DNA of 46,368 bases, taken from an uncultured Lachnospiraceae bacterium (lineage in GTDB: Bacteria > Bacillota > Clostridia > Lachnospirales > Lachnospiraceae). Positions 33,340 to 40,864 of the stretch are shown here, one piece after another. The DNA is taken from NCBI GenBank assembly GCA_910586205.1, contig CAJUGD010000032.1:1-46368 (forward strand). Direction: 5' to 3'. The notes under the pieces were generated by a model that worked only from the letters and a program-made list of their open reading frames with translations, was not told the DNA's origin and made no database searches. How positions within the stretch are numbered: the stretch's first letter is position 1; each line of letters starts with the position of its first letter. The translations under genes and the position numbers were made by a program.

Positions 33340-33366
33340 AAAACCTTGATGTTTCAAGGTTTTTTT
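33340..33366 (+). terminator. terminator of tRNA-Thr
   Basis: Perfect 10-bp stem AAAACCTTGA/TCAAGGTTTT (33340-33349 and 33354-33363), 4-base loop, T tail, immediately after the tRNA. Confidence 0.88.
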
Positions 33367-33428
33367 ATTTTCAAATTTATTTTCTCTTGACAATCCCATC
33401 CCCAAAACAAAATTCTTTCTGCTCAGGA

Positions 33429-33456
33429 ACTTGGAAAAACCTCCTCACATACAGTA
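33429..33456 (+). promoter_or_regulatory. possible SigK-type sporulation promoter
   Basis: CATACAGTA (33448-33456) fits the SigK -10 pattern CATA-N3-TA, and an AC core (33429-33430) lies 17 bases upstream, as in SigK -35 elements. It is about 27 bases before the ATG of the repeat protein. A TTGACA farther upstream has no good -10. Pattern is short and partly degenerate, so this is suggestive only. Confidence 0.35.
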
Positions 33457-33482
33457 AATTAAAAACTTATTGAGGAATTTTT

Positions 33483-34628
33483 ATGGCTGAAAATGATACC
33501 CACTATAATGGAACTCCCAACATAATCTCCATGCAGGCAGAGCCGGTTATCCCTCTCCCTAATCCCGGCGAAGGCGGACCCGTTTATCCGGGCAATGACA
33601 ATTCTGGTAATGTAGAGCCCGTGATCCCCCTTCCTAATCCCGGTGAAGGCGGGCCAGTTTATCCGGGCAATGACAATTCTGGCAATGTAGAACCCGTGAT
33701 CCCCCTTCCTAATCCCGGCGAAGGCGGGCCGGTCTATCCGGGCAATGATAATTTTCCAGGTGCAGAGCCTATCATCCCTCTTCCCAACCCCGGTGAAGGA
33801 GGGCCAGTCTATCCGGGCAACGATAATACATCCGGCGCTGAACCGGTAATTCCCCTTCCCAATCCTGGTGAGGGCGGGCCGGTTTATCCAGGTAATGGCC
33901 CCTCCTGTCCTGGAAACGGGAATATTACCTGGCTACCTTCCTTCCCGTCTTGTCCTAGCTGTCCTCCTATATCTTCCCACCAGTTCGGGCAGGTCCGTTT
34001 TTTAAATGCCTCCACCAACAGCTTTGCTGTTAATATCTGTATTGACAGTACCAACTATGCGGTCAATTCTCACTTTGGCACCATTACCGGATATGATTGG
34101 ATCAGTGACGGCTTCCATACGGTTACAGTACGCCGCGCTACCGGTATGCGCAATATTTTGCTGCAGCAGAACTTTCCTTTCGTGGCCAACCAGAAGGTTA
34201 CGATGGTTTTAACGGATTCTGCTTCCGGCGGTCTGGAAATGATCCGCGTAGTGGATACTGGCTGTACAAATCTTCCCGCTGGTTCCGGATGCTATCGGTT
34301 TGCCAACATGGCTTATAGTGGTTCTACCTTTGATCTTATGATGTCTGGCGGCGAAACAGTTTTTCGCGGAGTCGGCTTCCAAAATGTCACCACCTATAAA
34401 CAGGCCGTGGCAGGTTCCTATCAGTTCTATGTTACAGATTCCAATAATTTTACCTTTATTCGGGAGCTTCCTATTATTGTAATCGGCGCTGTTGCTACCG
34501 GATCTAGTATTCAGCAACCTCTGGTATCCTTCTCTGTCAATATTTCTGCCGGAAGAAACTATACCTCTTATGTGATTGGAAACACCTGGTCCAGCGGTGG
34601 AATGCGTGTTCTTACTGTAGAAGACTGA
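33483..34628 (+). CDS. DUF4397-domain protein with Pro/Gly-rich 25-residue repeats
   Basis: A 381-residue protein without a signal peptide. Residues 20-139 hold five near-identical units of 25 residues built on EPVIPLPNPGEGGPVYPGND. A Cys-rich linker follows (about 140-167, SCPGNG and PSCPSCPP), then a beta-rich C-terminal region (QVRFLNAS at residue 168 onward) that fits the DUF4397 fold, apparently in two halves (QVRFLNAS and CYRFANMAYSG). GAGGA lies five bases before the ATG. The repeats, the cysteines, the missing signal and a possible SigK-like promoter would fit a spore-surface protein; this is inference. Strong terminator downstream. Confidence 0.88.
   Translation: MAENDTHYNGTPNIISMQAEPVIPLPNPGEGGPVYPGNDNSGNVEPVIPLPNPGEGGPVYPGNDNSGNVEPVIPLPNPGEGGPVYPGNDNFPGAEPIIPLPNPGEGGPVYPGNDNTSGAEPVIPLPNPGEGGPVYPGNGPSCPGNGNITWLPSFPSCPSCPPISSHQFGQVRFLNASTNSFAVNICIDSTNYAVNSHFGTITGYDWISDGFHTVTVRRATGMRNILLQQNFPFVANQKVTMVLTDSASGGLEMIRVVDTGCTNLPAGSGCYRFANMAYSGSTFDLMMSGGETVFRGVGFQNVTTYKQAVAGSYQFYVTDSNNFTFIRELPIIVIGAVATGSSIQQPLVSFSVNISAGRNYTSYVIGNTWSSGGMRVLTVED
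33540..33899 (+). repeat. five 75-bp in-frame tandem repeats
   Basis: Five direct 75-bp units, the last one incomplete, encode the 25-residue motif. Units 1-3 are nearly identical at DNA level; units 4 and 5 carry silent changes, which suggests selection on the protein. Copy number may vary between strains. Confidence 0.93.
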
Positions 34629-34639
34629 TTGCTGCATTT

Positions 34640-34677
34640 CCCCCGCAGGCTCTCCTGCGGGGGACTGCCCTTTTTTC
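34640..34677 (+). terminator. terminator of the repeat-protein gene
   Basis: Perfect 10-bp CCCCCGCAGG/CCTGCGGGGG stem with a 4-base loop (34640-34663), then ACTGCCC and a TTTTTT tail. Confidence 0.85.
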
Positions 34678-34693
34678 TTCCGCTATTCTTTGC

Positions 34694-35647
34694 TCAGCAT
34701 CCCTCCAGCCCATAAAAACTTTCTCTTAATATCTCGCAGGAAGCTGCCATTCTTCCCAGCTCCTCCTCTGTCAGCTTTAATGTCAGCACTCTCTGTATCC
34801 CATTCTGATTAATTATGCAGGGCGCTCCTGCATATACCCCACTTTGTCCATACTCTCCTCCAAGAAGCGCTGATACAGTAAGCACACTGTTTTCATCCCC
34901 CAAAATTGCCTTTGTTATTCTGGTCATCGCCATCCCAATTCCATAATAAGTAGCTCGTTTTGCTTCAATGATTCGGTATGCAGCTCCCTTTACCTCATCA
35001 GAAATCCTGTCCAACTCCTCCATCTGAAAAGAATTTCCTGAATCCTCCACAATTTCCCGAATAGGACGTGTGGCAATCATAGCCTGACTCCAGGGTACAA
35101 ATTCGCTGTCCCCATGCTCCCCCATCACATAAGCATGGATATTTCGAGGATCTACCCGCAGATAATCCCCCAAAAGATACCGCAGACGGGCTGTATCTAA
35201 GGCTGTTCCTGTCCCCATTACCCGGCGTGGATTAAATCCTGAAAGCTCATAGGTAATCCTGGTCATCACATCCACTGGATTTGTGGCCACCAAAAATATT
35301 CCATTAAACCCTGACTCTGCAACCGGACCCACAATGGAACGGAACACTTCTTTATTCCGCTTTAAAAGATTCAGCCTGGATTCCCCTTCCTTTTGGGCAA
35401 CCCCAGCACAAATTACCACAATATCTGCATCTCGGCAATCCTCATAATCTCCTGCATAAATTCTCATGTGAGAGGAAGAAAATGCAAGTCCATGGTTTAG
35501 ATCCATGGCTTCCCCCTCTGCTTTCCGCCTATCCAAATCCACCAGCACCAACTCATCACATACGTTTTGATTCAGCAAACTATAGGCATAGCTCATGCCT
35601 ACCATCCCGGTTCCGATTAATACCACTTTTCTCTTATCTGTTTTCAT
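34694..35647 (-). CDS. ldh: L-lactate dehydrogenase
   Basis: Reduces pyruvate to L-lactate, reoxidising NADH in fermentation. The Rossmann motif GTGMVGMSYAYSLL lies near residue 13, VATNPVDVMT near 119, and the catalytic His is in GEHGDSEFVPWS near 178; FNPRRVMGTGTALDTARLR is the substrate-loop region typical of LDH rather than malate dehydrogenase. The ATG at 35647 follows GGAGGAAGAC, giving 317 residues, the family size. It stands alone; upstream lies a palindromic dispersed element. Confidence 0.94.
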   Translation of the reverse strand: MKTDKRKVVLIGTGMVGMSYAYSLLNQNVCDELVLVDLDRRKAEGEAMDLNHGLAFSSSHMRIYAGDYEDCRDADIVVICAGVAQKEGESRLNLLKRNKEVFRSIVGPVAESGFNGIFLVATNPVDVMTRITYELSGFNPRRVMGTGTALDTARLRYLLGDYLRVDPRNIHAYVMGEHGDSEFVPWSQAMIATRPIREIVEDSGNSFQMEELDRISDEVKGAAYRIIEAKRATYYGIGMAMTRITKAILGDENSVLTVSALLGGEYGQSGVYAGAPCIINQNGIQRVLTLKLTEEELGRMAASCEILRESFYGLEGC

Positions 35648-35762
35648 GTCTTCCTCCTGATTTTCCAAAATCTATCTTTTTACTATATCCAGAAAACCAG
35701 AAATCATACTATCCATCCGGTCAGGAACTGAACTTTTGGGCTGTCTGGCGCGTACCAGTGCT

Positions 35763-35905
35763 AGAGTGTGTCTGAAAATTTATTTCCGCCATCTGCACGC
35801 CCCACTTTGCGGGAGATTTGGCTCGAATGAGGGAGGCGTAGTGGGGCTATGTTGACCGAATGAGAACCAAACATACCGCAAAGTGGGGCGCATCCAAGCT
35901 CCTTT
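35763..35905. repeat. dispersed repeat family 3, copy A: MITE-like palindrome
   Basis: It starts AGAGTGTGTCTGAAAATT and contains a perfect 15-bp inverted repeat, CGCCCCACTTTGCGG (35798-35812) with CCGCAAAGTGGGGCG (35876-35890), enclosing partly paired inner arms. Its first about 45 bases recur in the same orientation at 37978-38022. It sits between ldh and the last pilin-like gene. Confidence 0.75.
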
Positions 35906-35924
35906 AAAACCGAGGCACCTCATG

Positions 35925-36380
35925 CTATTCTCCATTCCAGACCTTCATGGGTTGATTTATCTCTTTTTCCTTTCCCTGCAATACCATCCATGAGCATGCC
36001 TGAGCCTTTCTTTTTTTCCAATCCACCTTTAGCTCAATCCGAAGGCTCTGACCTGAATTTAAACATATATCCGAGAAAAGTCTGTCCCCATCACCACAAC
36101 AAGGTTCCTCCGGCAATCCTTGCATATATTCTTTGACTGTCTGAATACTGTCGGCCTCTGTGTTCTTAAGTGCCTGATTTACCTTCTGTAAAAAAATTTC
36201 ACCCTGTTCATCAGCCCAATAATATTCTTTGACAGCATCCGCCATACGTACTGCCAAAAGCTCATCTGTCCCGGCATTTTTCAAAGTCATAAGCCCTATC
36301 GCCGCAAAACACGGTACCGCAAAAGCCAGAACCAGGAACGCACCGTCCAAATATATCTTTCTTTGTATTTCACAATTCAT
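35925..36380 (-). CDS. pilin-like protein of the reduced secretion cluster (fourth in the row)
   Basis: A 151-residue protein with a short cytoplasmic start, one membrane helix (about residues 12-32, GAFLVLAFAVPCFAAIGLM) and a small exported domain with two Cys (EEPCCGD). The layout is that of a minor pseudopilin, but the classic prepilin cleavage glycine and following Glu are not evident. It overlaps the preceding pilin-like gene by 11 bases. Probably a structural or tip component of a pilus- or type II secretion-like fibre; this rests on topology and context, not on a motif. Confidence 0.65.
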   Translation of the reverse strand: MNCEIQRKIYLDGAFLVLAFAVPCFAAIGLMTLKNAGTDELLAVRMADAVKEYYWADEQGEIFLQKVNQALKNTEADSIQTVKEYMQGLPEEPCCGDGDRLFSDICLNSGQSLRIELKVDWKKRKAQACSWMVLQGKEKEINQPMKVWNGE

Positions 36381-36930
36381 TTATTTCCTTCTCCTTTCTG
36401 ACAGGCTCTGGATCTCCCTCAAATTTTGCTGCCCTTAAGACAAATACCACATGTCCTCCAGAATCCCAAAGCGGCTCAGCATCTTTCCCCTGATATGCCA
36501 CTGTTGGATCTGAATAATTATTGCTTATAGTCACGACTGCCGAAGCCAAGCCATCCTCTCTGTGAATCTCAATTCTAGCTATATGAGGCATCATCAACTC
36601 CATTCCATTGAATAATGCCGTATCCACAGGTTCCCAGACTTCATTCAGACCAGTACAATAGACTATATCTCCCTTTTCTTTCTTATCCTCCTGTGAAAAC
36701 CGAAGCATTTCCACGAGCCCCTCCTCTCCCTGCGCCTTCCATACCTCCACAATCGTTTCTGCCATAATCACAGCCTGATTTAATTCACTTGCCTGATGGC
36801 GTATTCTCTCTGATAAAACAAATGCCAAAGTACATTGAAAAGTACAAAAAACCAAAAGTAATACCACTACAGTTTTTTCTATCAAAAACAATCGGGAATA
36901 AAATAAATATCTTCTCTGCCTTTTCTTCAT
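36370..36930 (-). CDS. minor pseudopilin-like protein
   Basis: A 186-residue protein starting MKKRQRRYLFYSRLFLIEKTVVVLLLVF. The basic leader, the LIE motif and the long hydrophobic helix are those of type II secretion pseudopilins, with a glutamate in the right place relative to the helix; the usual glycine before the cleavage point is replaced. The exported part is acidic. The ATG at 36930 has AAGGTGG upstream; a GTG 63 bases earlier overlaps the preceding gene but lacks a site. Cotranscribed with its neighbours. Confidence 0.7.
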   Translation of the reverse strand: MKKRQRRYLFYSRLFLIEKTVVVLLLVFCTFQCTLAFVLSERIRHQASELNQAVIMAETIVEVWKAQGEEGLVEMLRFSQEDKKEKGDIVYCTGLNEVWEPVDTALFNGMELMMPHIARIEIHREDGLASAVVTISNNYSDPTVAYQGKDAEPLWDSGGHVVFVLRAAKFEGDPEPVRKEKEINEL

Positions 36931-36982
36931 TGGTACCACCTTGCTTTTTCTCGTCCAGTCCCTCTGTTCATACTGCTTACCT

Positions 36983-37462
36983 CTATCTTTCACTACGCAG
37001 ATATAAATACAGATATCCGCCTTCCTTTCCAGTCGTTTTTACAGTCAAAAGCCGCCCATTTTTTACAAAAGAAATGCCATCGCATTCCATGACCGGAATC
37101 CCGTCCATCAGTCCCATCCCACTCCCCTGGCGAGTAAAAAGTTCTCGAACAATGCCGTCACAGCAGTAAATCCACTTTATATAAGATACTTCATCAAAGT
37201 TTTGTTCTAACTCCAGCACAGATATCCCATCTACCTCCACCACCTTTATCCTGTCTTCCCCATCGCTTTGACGCACCTGATTAGCAATATAATGCAAGAC
37301 CAAACTGCTGCCAAATTGTTCTGCTTTGTACCTGTTAAGGTTTTTACAAGCCTTTCCTCCAATAAAAACCATAAAAGTCCCGCACAGCGAAAACAACAGC
37401 AGCAGATACAGCCTCCTTGTCCTGCACTTTTTTTGCTCTATTTTCCATTTCAACAAAACCAT
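36983..37462 (-). CDS. pilin-like protein (DUF4860-like)
   Basis: A 159-residue protein: basic N-terminus (MVLLKWKIEQKKCRTRR), one membrane helix (about 18-36), then a beta-rich domain that ends at the last strand (GGYLYLYLRSER). It resembles the uncharacterised proteins named DUF4860 in Clostridia; I cannot confirm it. An AGGAGG-like site precedes it. It lies in the middle of the pseudopilin row. Confidence 0.65.
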   Translation of the reverse strand: MVLLKWKIEQKKCRTRRLYLLLLFSLCGTFMVFIGGKACKNLNRYKAEQFGSSLVLHYIANQVRQSDGEDRIKVVEVDGISVLELEQNFDEVSYIKWIYCCDGIVRELFTRQGSGMGLMDGIPVMECDGISFVKNGRLLTVKTTGKEGGYLYLYLRSER

Positions 37463-37493
37463 CTCCCTCCTAATAAAATACCATTGCTATTTT

Positions 37494-37826
37494 CTATGGT
37501 TTTTCATGCCCCTTTACTGCCGGAACCACCACAATATCCGGCAGTAGATTAGATGCAAATCCATCATAAAACACATGGTACTGCTCCTTGTCCATCCAAA
37601 TCCCATAATACTTCTCCAAATACCCAATTCCTGGTGGATATTTCCCTTCAATAACATAACACTGAACACAGGCCCGAATCATACTTTCTTGAAGATTCTT
37701 AGCATTTTCTTCCTGAGCGCGTGTTAAAAATCCATCCGCTCCTGTCAAATAAAATCCCAATACCATAGCAAACACAACCCCGCAACCTGCACAGCCTGAC
37801 AAAAATCCCCATTTTTTTCTTCTCAT
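37494..37826 (-). CDS. short pilin-like protein (first in the row)
   Basis: A 110-residue protein with basic MRRKKWGF, one hydrophobic helix (about 8-30), then QESMIRACVQCYVIEGKYPPGIGYLEKYYG, which is the pattern of short clostridial pseudopilins in which a YPP turn and tyrosines follow the helix. No standard GFTLIE motif is present. A GGAAAG site precedes the ATG. Upstream is a long purine-rich leader and then the GspF-like gene. Confidence 0.68.
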   Translation of the reverse strand: MRRKKWGFLSGCAGCGVVFAMVLGFYLTGADGFLTRAQEENAKNLQESMIRACVQCYVIEGKYPPGIGYLEKYYGIWMDKEQYHVFYDGFASNLLPDIVVVPAVKGHEKP

Positions 37827-37837
37827 CCTTTTTCTTT

Positions 37838-37977
37838 CCTTTCTTCAGTCCTTTTTGATCCTTTAACAGTTTTTAATTGACTTTTTATTGCCCTTTTCCA
37901 GCTTTTACCAGCTCTTTTCCCACTTTCCTGCTTTCTCTACTTTCCCACTTTTTCTTCCTACTCTTTCTCCCTACCTT
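37838..37977 (-). other. polypurine tract (140 bases)
   Basis: On the transcribed-sense minus strand nearly all bases are A or G, with degenerate GTGGGAAA/GCAGGAAA units. It separates the GspF-like gene from the pilin-like genes. No hairpin terminator or promoter is clear in it. Confidence 0.6.
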
Positions 37978-38022
37978 AGAGCGTGTCTGAAAATTCATTC
38001 CCGCCATATGCACGCCCCAATT
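37978..38022. repeat. dispersed repeat family 3, copy B (end fragment, carries a stop codon)
   Basis: AGAGCGTGTCTGAAAATT and the next 25 bases match the left end of the palindrome at 35763 in the same orientation. The TGA stop of the GspF-like gene (37995-37997) and its last codons lie in it. The rest of the palindrome is absent. Confidence 0.75.
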
Positions 38023-38636
38023 TCCGACATCACATCAGCCAAAGGAAACATCACAGACAAAAAGACCAATCCTGCTGCAGATACAACCGCCGCTTCCATA
38101 ACAGCCTCCACCCCCGCCATAAGATTATGAACTACATTTTCTGCCTGACAATCACAATCCTTTGAGATCTCATTGATTTTCTCTACTGATTTCACTCCTG
38201 ATTCTGTCTCCATTTCACAAGTTATCAGTACAATTATGGACATAAACCACCATCTTACTGCCACAGAAAAAATTCTGCTATGGCCTTGAACCATTTTCTT
38301 AATCTTCTTTATTCTAAAAACACCACGCCTGGTCTCAAAACCAGCCATGACAGCCACTACAAATATTATTACAAGAAAAAGCAAAATCAGCGCCCCGCCG
38401 CTAAAGATACCTGCCAAACGAATTGCTGCCGAAAAAAACAACGGAATTGCTGTACCTAACCGAATACAGACCTTTTGAAAAACCGGCATGACCTTTCCAA
38501 ACAGCAAAAACAATACAGCCAAATACACAGCCGATCTCATCATGACATACATAGTCTCATTTCTAACATTTTTTCTAAACATGCCTTGTTTTTCATCATT
38601 CTTTTCCGAATAAATCCTTCCACCTTTTTGAGCCAT
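37995..38636 (-). CDS. half-length GspF/PilC-like inner-membrane protein
   Basis: A 213-residue protein with three membrane segments. YVMMRSAVYLAVLFLLFGK followed by VMPVFQKVCIRLG matches the GspF pattern of a membrane helix before a VxPxF turn and glycine; the C-terminal helix ends FLSVMFPLADVMSEIG, like the GspF end. Ordinary GspF proteins are near 400 residues with two cytoplasmic domains; the first is missing and the second is short. The ATG has GGAGGAATT upstream and follows the transglutaminase by 12 bases, so the short form is the encoded one. Its last codons are inside a repeat, hinting at past rearrangement. Confidence 0.62.
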   Translation of the reverse strand: MAQKGGRIYSEKNDEKQGMFRKNVRNETMYVMMRSAVYLAVLFLLFGKVMPVFQKVCIRLGTAIPLFFSAAIRLAGIFSGGALILLFLVIIFVVAVMAGFETRRGVFRIKKIKKMVQGHSRIFSVAVRWWFMSIIVLITCEMETESGVKSVEKINEISKDCDCQAENVVHNLMAGVEAVMEAAVVSAAGLVFLSVMFPLADVMSEIGACIWRE

Positions 38637-38648
38637 AATTCCTCCTTA

Positions 38649-39575
38649 TCAATAAGCATACATTTCTACATAATTACTGCTATTCCCCACAAACCTTCTG
38701 ACACTTTGACTGTTTTTACCTGTAGCCATAAAAGTGGGATCAATATAAGACCAATGCTCTCCGTCAAACCAAATAAGATTATCAATCCACCCTCTTTCCT
38801 TTATGAAAACACTGACCCAGGCATGATAGACATCTCCGGCATACCCAATCACCAGCTTAGTCGGAATATTCTGAGAGCGAAGCATTGCAGCCATAAGCGC
38901 CGCATAATCAAAACAGATCCCTTTCTTGTCTTGTAAGGTTTTATCAATATCCGGCAGATAACCGCTCCGGACTGACTGAGCCTTGGCATAATCATAAGTA
39001 ATATTTGATGTTACATACTGATACACTGCATTTACAGTGTCAAGCTGATTCTTTCCAACAGCTAACTGAGCAGCTAGAACCACTGCCATGCTGTCTGATC
39101 GAAAATTAACATATTGATTGGGAACCAAAAACGGTTGAAATTCATTAGATAAAGATACAAAGATCGTTTGACTCATCAGTTGAGAATACTGATTTCCGCT
39201 TATATTTTCAAACACCTTTATGGAATAGCTTCCATTTCCTTCTGTAAATGGATATATTTCATATCCATTCCGAAGATTTAAGTCATAGGTATAAGTTGTG
39301 TTTCTTGTTATTTGGACCTTGATTCCAGGATTACTCCCATTGTATTGAATCATTACATATCCGCTGTCTGCATAGGATACATCCATAACAATACCTTCTT
39401 TGCTGAAAACCATGGATTCCGGCGTCTCCGGCGCCCATGCTGTTAAAGGCATCCTATTTTCCCAAACAGCCGCTTCTTTTTCTGTTTTAGATATTGCTTT
39501 CCACGGCAATACTAAAGCCAGCAAAACTGTACATATAATCAGAGCTTCTCCCGTTCTTTTTTTATGTTTCCTCAC
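38649..39575 (-). CDS. secreted transglutaminase-like protein
   Basis: A 308-residue protein with a signal peptide or anchor (about residues 10-30) and a C-terminal transglutaminase/protease-like core. The catalytic triad is complete: C221 in KKGICFDYAALMAAML, H251 in VYHAWVSVF and D279 in YIDPTF. The middle domain (60-140) is beta-rich. Family members cross-link, deamidate or cleave peptides, and the activity here cannot be predicted. It is the first gene of the apparent secretion cluster and may process or attach the exported fibre proteins. Confidence 0.88.
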   Translation of the reverse strand: MRKHKKRTGEALIICTVLLALVLPWKAISKTEKEAAVWENRMPLTAWAPETPESMVFSKEGIVMDVSYADSGYVMIQYNGSNPGIKVQITRNTTYTYDLNLRNGYEIYPFTEGNGSYSIKVFENISGNQYSQLMSQTIFVSLSNEFQPFLVPNQYVNFRSDSMAVVLAAQLAVGKNQLDTVNAVYQYVTSNITYDYAKAQSVRSGYLPDIDKTLQDKKGICFDYAALMAAMLRSQNIPTKLVIGYAGDVYHAWVSVFIKERGWIDNLIWFDGEHWSYIDPTFMATGKNSQSVRRFVGNSSNYVEMYAY

Positions 39576-39686
39576 TCGAAAAGCCTCTCCCCCTTCCTTT
39601 AAAAGCCCTGGTTCAGATCCGGTTTATCCAGTCTCTCATCAGGGCTTTACCTGTAATATCTGATTCAGCGCTGGCTAAATATCTCA

Positions 39687-40442
39687 TTAGCTGCTGCTCC
39701 CCTGTACAAGACGCTGCCTTACCACCTCATAGGCAAGGACTCCAGCTGCCACAGAAGCATTCAGGGAATCCAGCTCCCCCTTCATAGGTATTGATGCAAA
39801 AATATCACACTTTTCCCGAACCAGCCTGCTGACACCGCTTCCTTCATTTCCAATAACCAATCCTATCGGTCCGGTCAGGTTAAGGCGATACATAACCTCA
39901 CCTCCCATATCTGCACAGGCGAACCACATTCCCTGCTTTTTCAAGCTCTCAATCGCAGAAGACAGATTTGTCACCTTGGCTACTGGCGTATAATTCAGCG
40001 CACCTGCTGAAGTCCGTGCCACCACAGCCGTAAGACCAGCCGCCCTGTGCTTTGGAATTATGACACCGTGAGCCCCTGCCAGATTGGCAGTCCGAATAAT
40101 GGCTCCTAAATTATGGGGATCCTCAATCCCATCCAGCAAAAAAACAAATGGCGCCTCTCCTTTTTTCTCTGCTGCTTGTAAAATATCCTCCACCTGAGCA
40201 TATTCATAAGCTGCTGCCTGAGCGATCACCCCCTGATGCCTTCCTGTCTCAGACATCTGATCTAAACGTTCCCTGCTTACAAAGCTGATGATCGTTCCCT
40301 GCTTTTTCGCTTCTCTGATAATACTCATCACCGGCCCGTCCTTACAGCCGTCCTGCACAAACAGCTTATCAACGGTCCGACCGGAACGGAACGCCTCCAG
40401 CACTGCGTTCCTCCCTTCAATGGTCAGTTCCCTGTATGTCAT
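39687..40442 (-). CDS. rlmB: 23S rRNA (guanosine-2'-O-)-methyltransferase, TrmH family
   Basis: Methylates the 2'-hydroxyl of a guanosine in the peptidyl-transferase region of 23S rRNA. A short substrate-binding N-domain (1-75) is followed by the SPOUT fold with FLLDGIEDPHNLGAIIRTA, GLVIGNEGSGVSRLV and the knot motif MKGELDSLNASVAAGV. At 251 residues it is standard. Its ATG overlaps the mrnC stop by four bases, the typical Firmicute arrangement. Confidence 0.94.
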   Translation of the reverse strand: MTYRELTIEGRNAVLEAFRSGRTVDKLFVQDGCKDGPVMSIIREAKKQGTIISFVSRERLDQMSETGRHQGVIAQAAAYEYAQVEDILQAAEKKGEAPFVFLLDGIEDPHNLGAIIRTANLAGAHGVIIPKHRAAGLTAVVARTSAGALNYTPVAKVTNLSSAIESLKKQGMWFACADMGGEVMYRLNLTGPIGLVIGNEGSGVSRLVREKCDIFASIPMKGELDSLNASVAAGVLAYEVVRQRLVQGSSS

Positions 40443-40864
40443 GACAACGCTCCGATCTTCTCTAGTCCATCATGAATCAGCTTTAAGAGCCGGTCATGAC
40501 GCCCCTCCAGGTACAAATATCCTACCAAAGCCTCAAATCCAGTAGCCATCCGGTACTCAGTCATAGTCGCATGTTTTGGCATGGTAGCTGACCTGGCGTT
40601 TCTCCCTCTTTTGTATACAACCGTTTCTTCTTGGGAAAGCTCATCCAAAAGCAGTTTTATGATCTCTGCCTGTGTAGGTGCCTTTACCAGCTCTGCACTT
40701 TTTTTATGCATTTTGCTGACCTGCATATTGCCCTGATTCATCACTCTGGTGCGAATCAAAACCTCATAAACCGCATCTCCGATATATGCCAGAGCCAGAG
40801 GAGAATAAGTTCTCCCATCCACAGTCTTCAGGCACAAAGCCTGACGGATCATGCCTTCTTCCAT
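40439..40864 (-). CDS. mrnC: mini-ribonuclease III
   Basis: A 141-residue RNase III catalytic domain without the dsRNA-binding domain, which matures 23S rRNA in Firmicutes. LALAYIGDAVYEVLIRTRV holds the catalytic motif, and ATMTEYRMATGFEALVGYLYLEGR is the second. The start at 40864 has AGAGGG upstream and overlaps cysS by 16 bases; rlmB overlaps its end. Tight coupling of cysS, mrnC and rlmB is conserved in Clostridia. Confidence 0.95.
   Translation of the reverse strand: MEEGMIRQALCLKTVDGRTYSPLALAYIGDAVYEVLIRTRVMNQGNMQVSKMHKKSAELVKAPTQAEIIKLLLDELSQEETVVYKRGRNARSATMPKHATMTEYRMATGFEALVGYLYLEGRHDRLLKLIHDGLEKIGALS

Noticed and set aside
33540..33899. 75-bp tandem repeats as a CRISPR array
   Set aside because: Repeats are contiguous, in frame and encode a protein motif; there are no spacers or cas genes.
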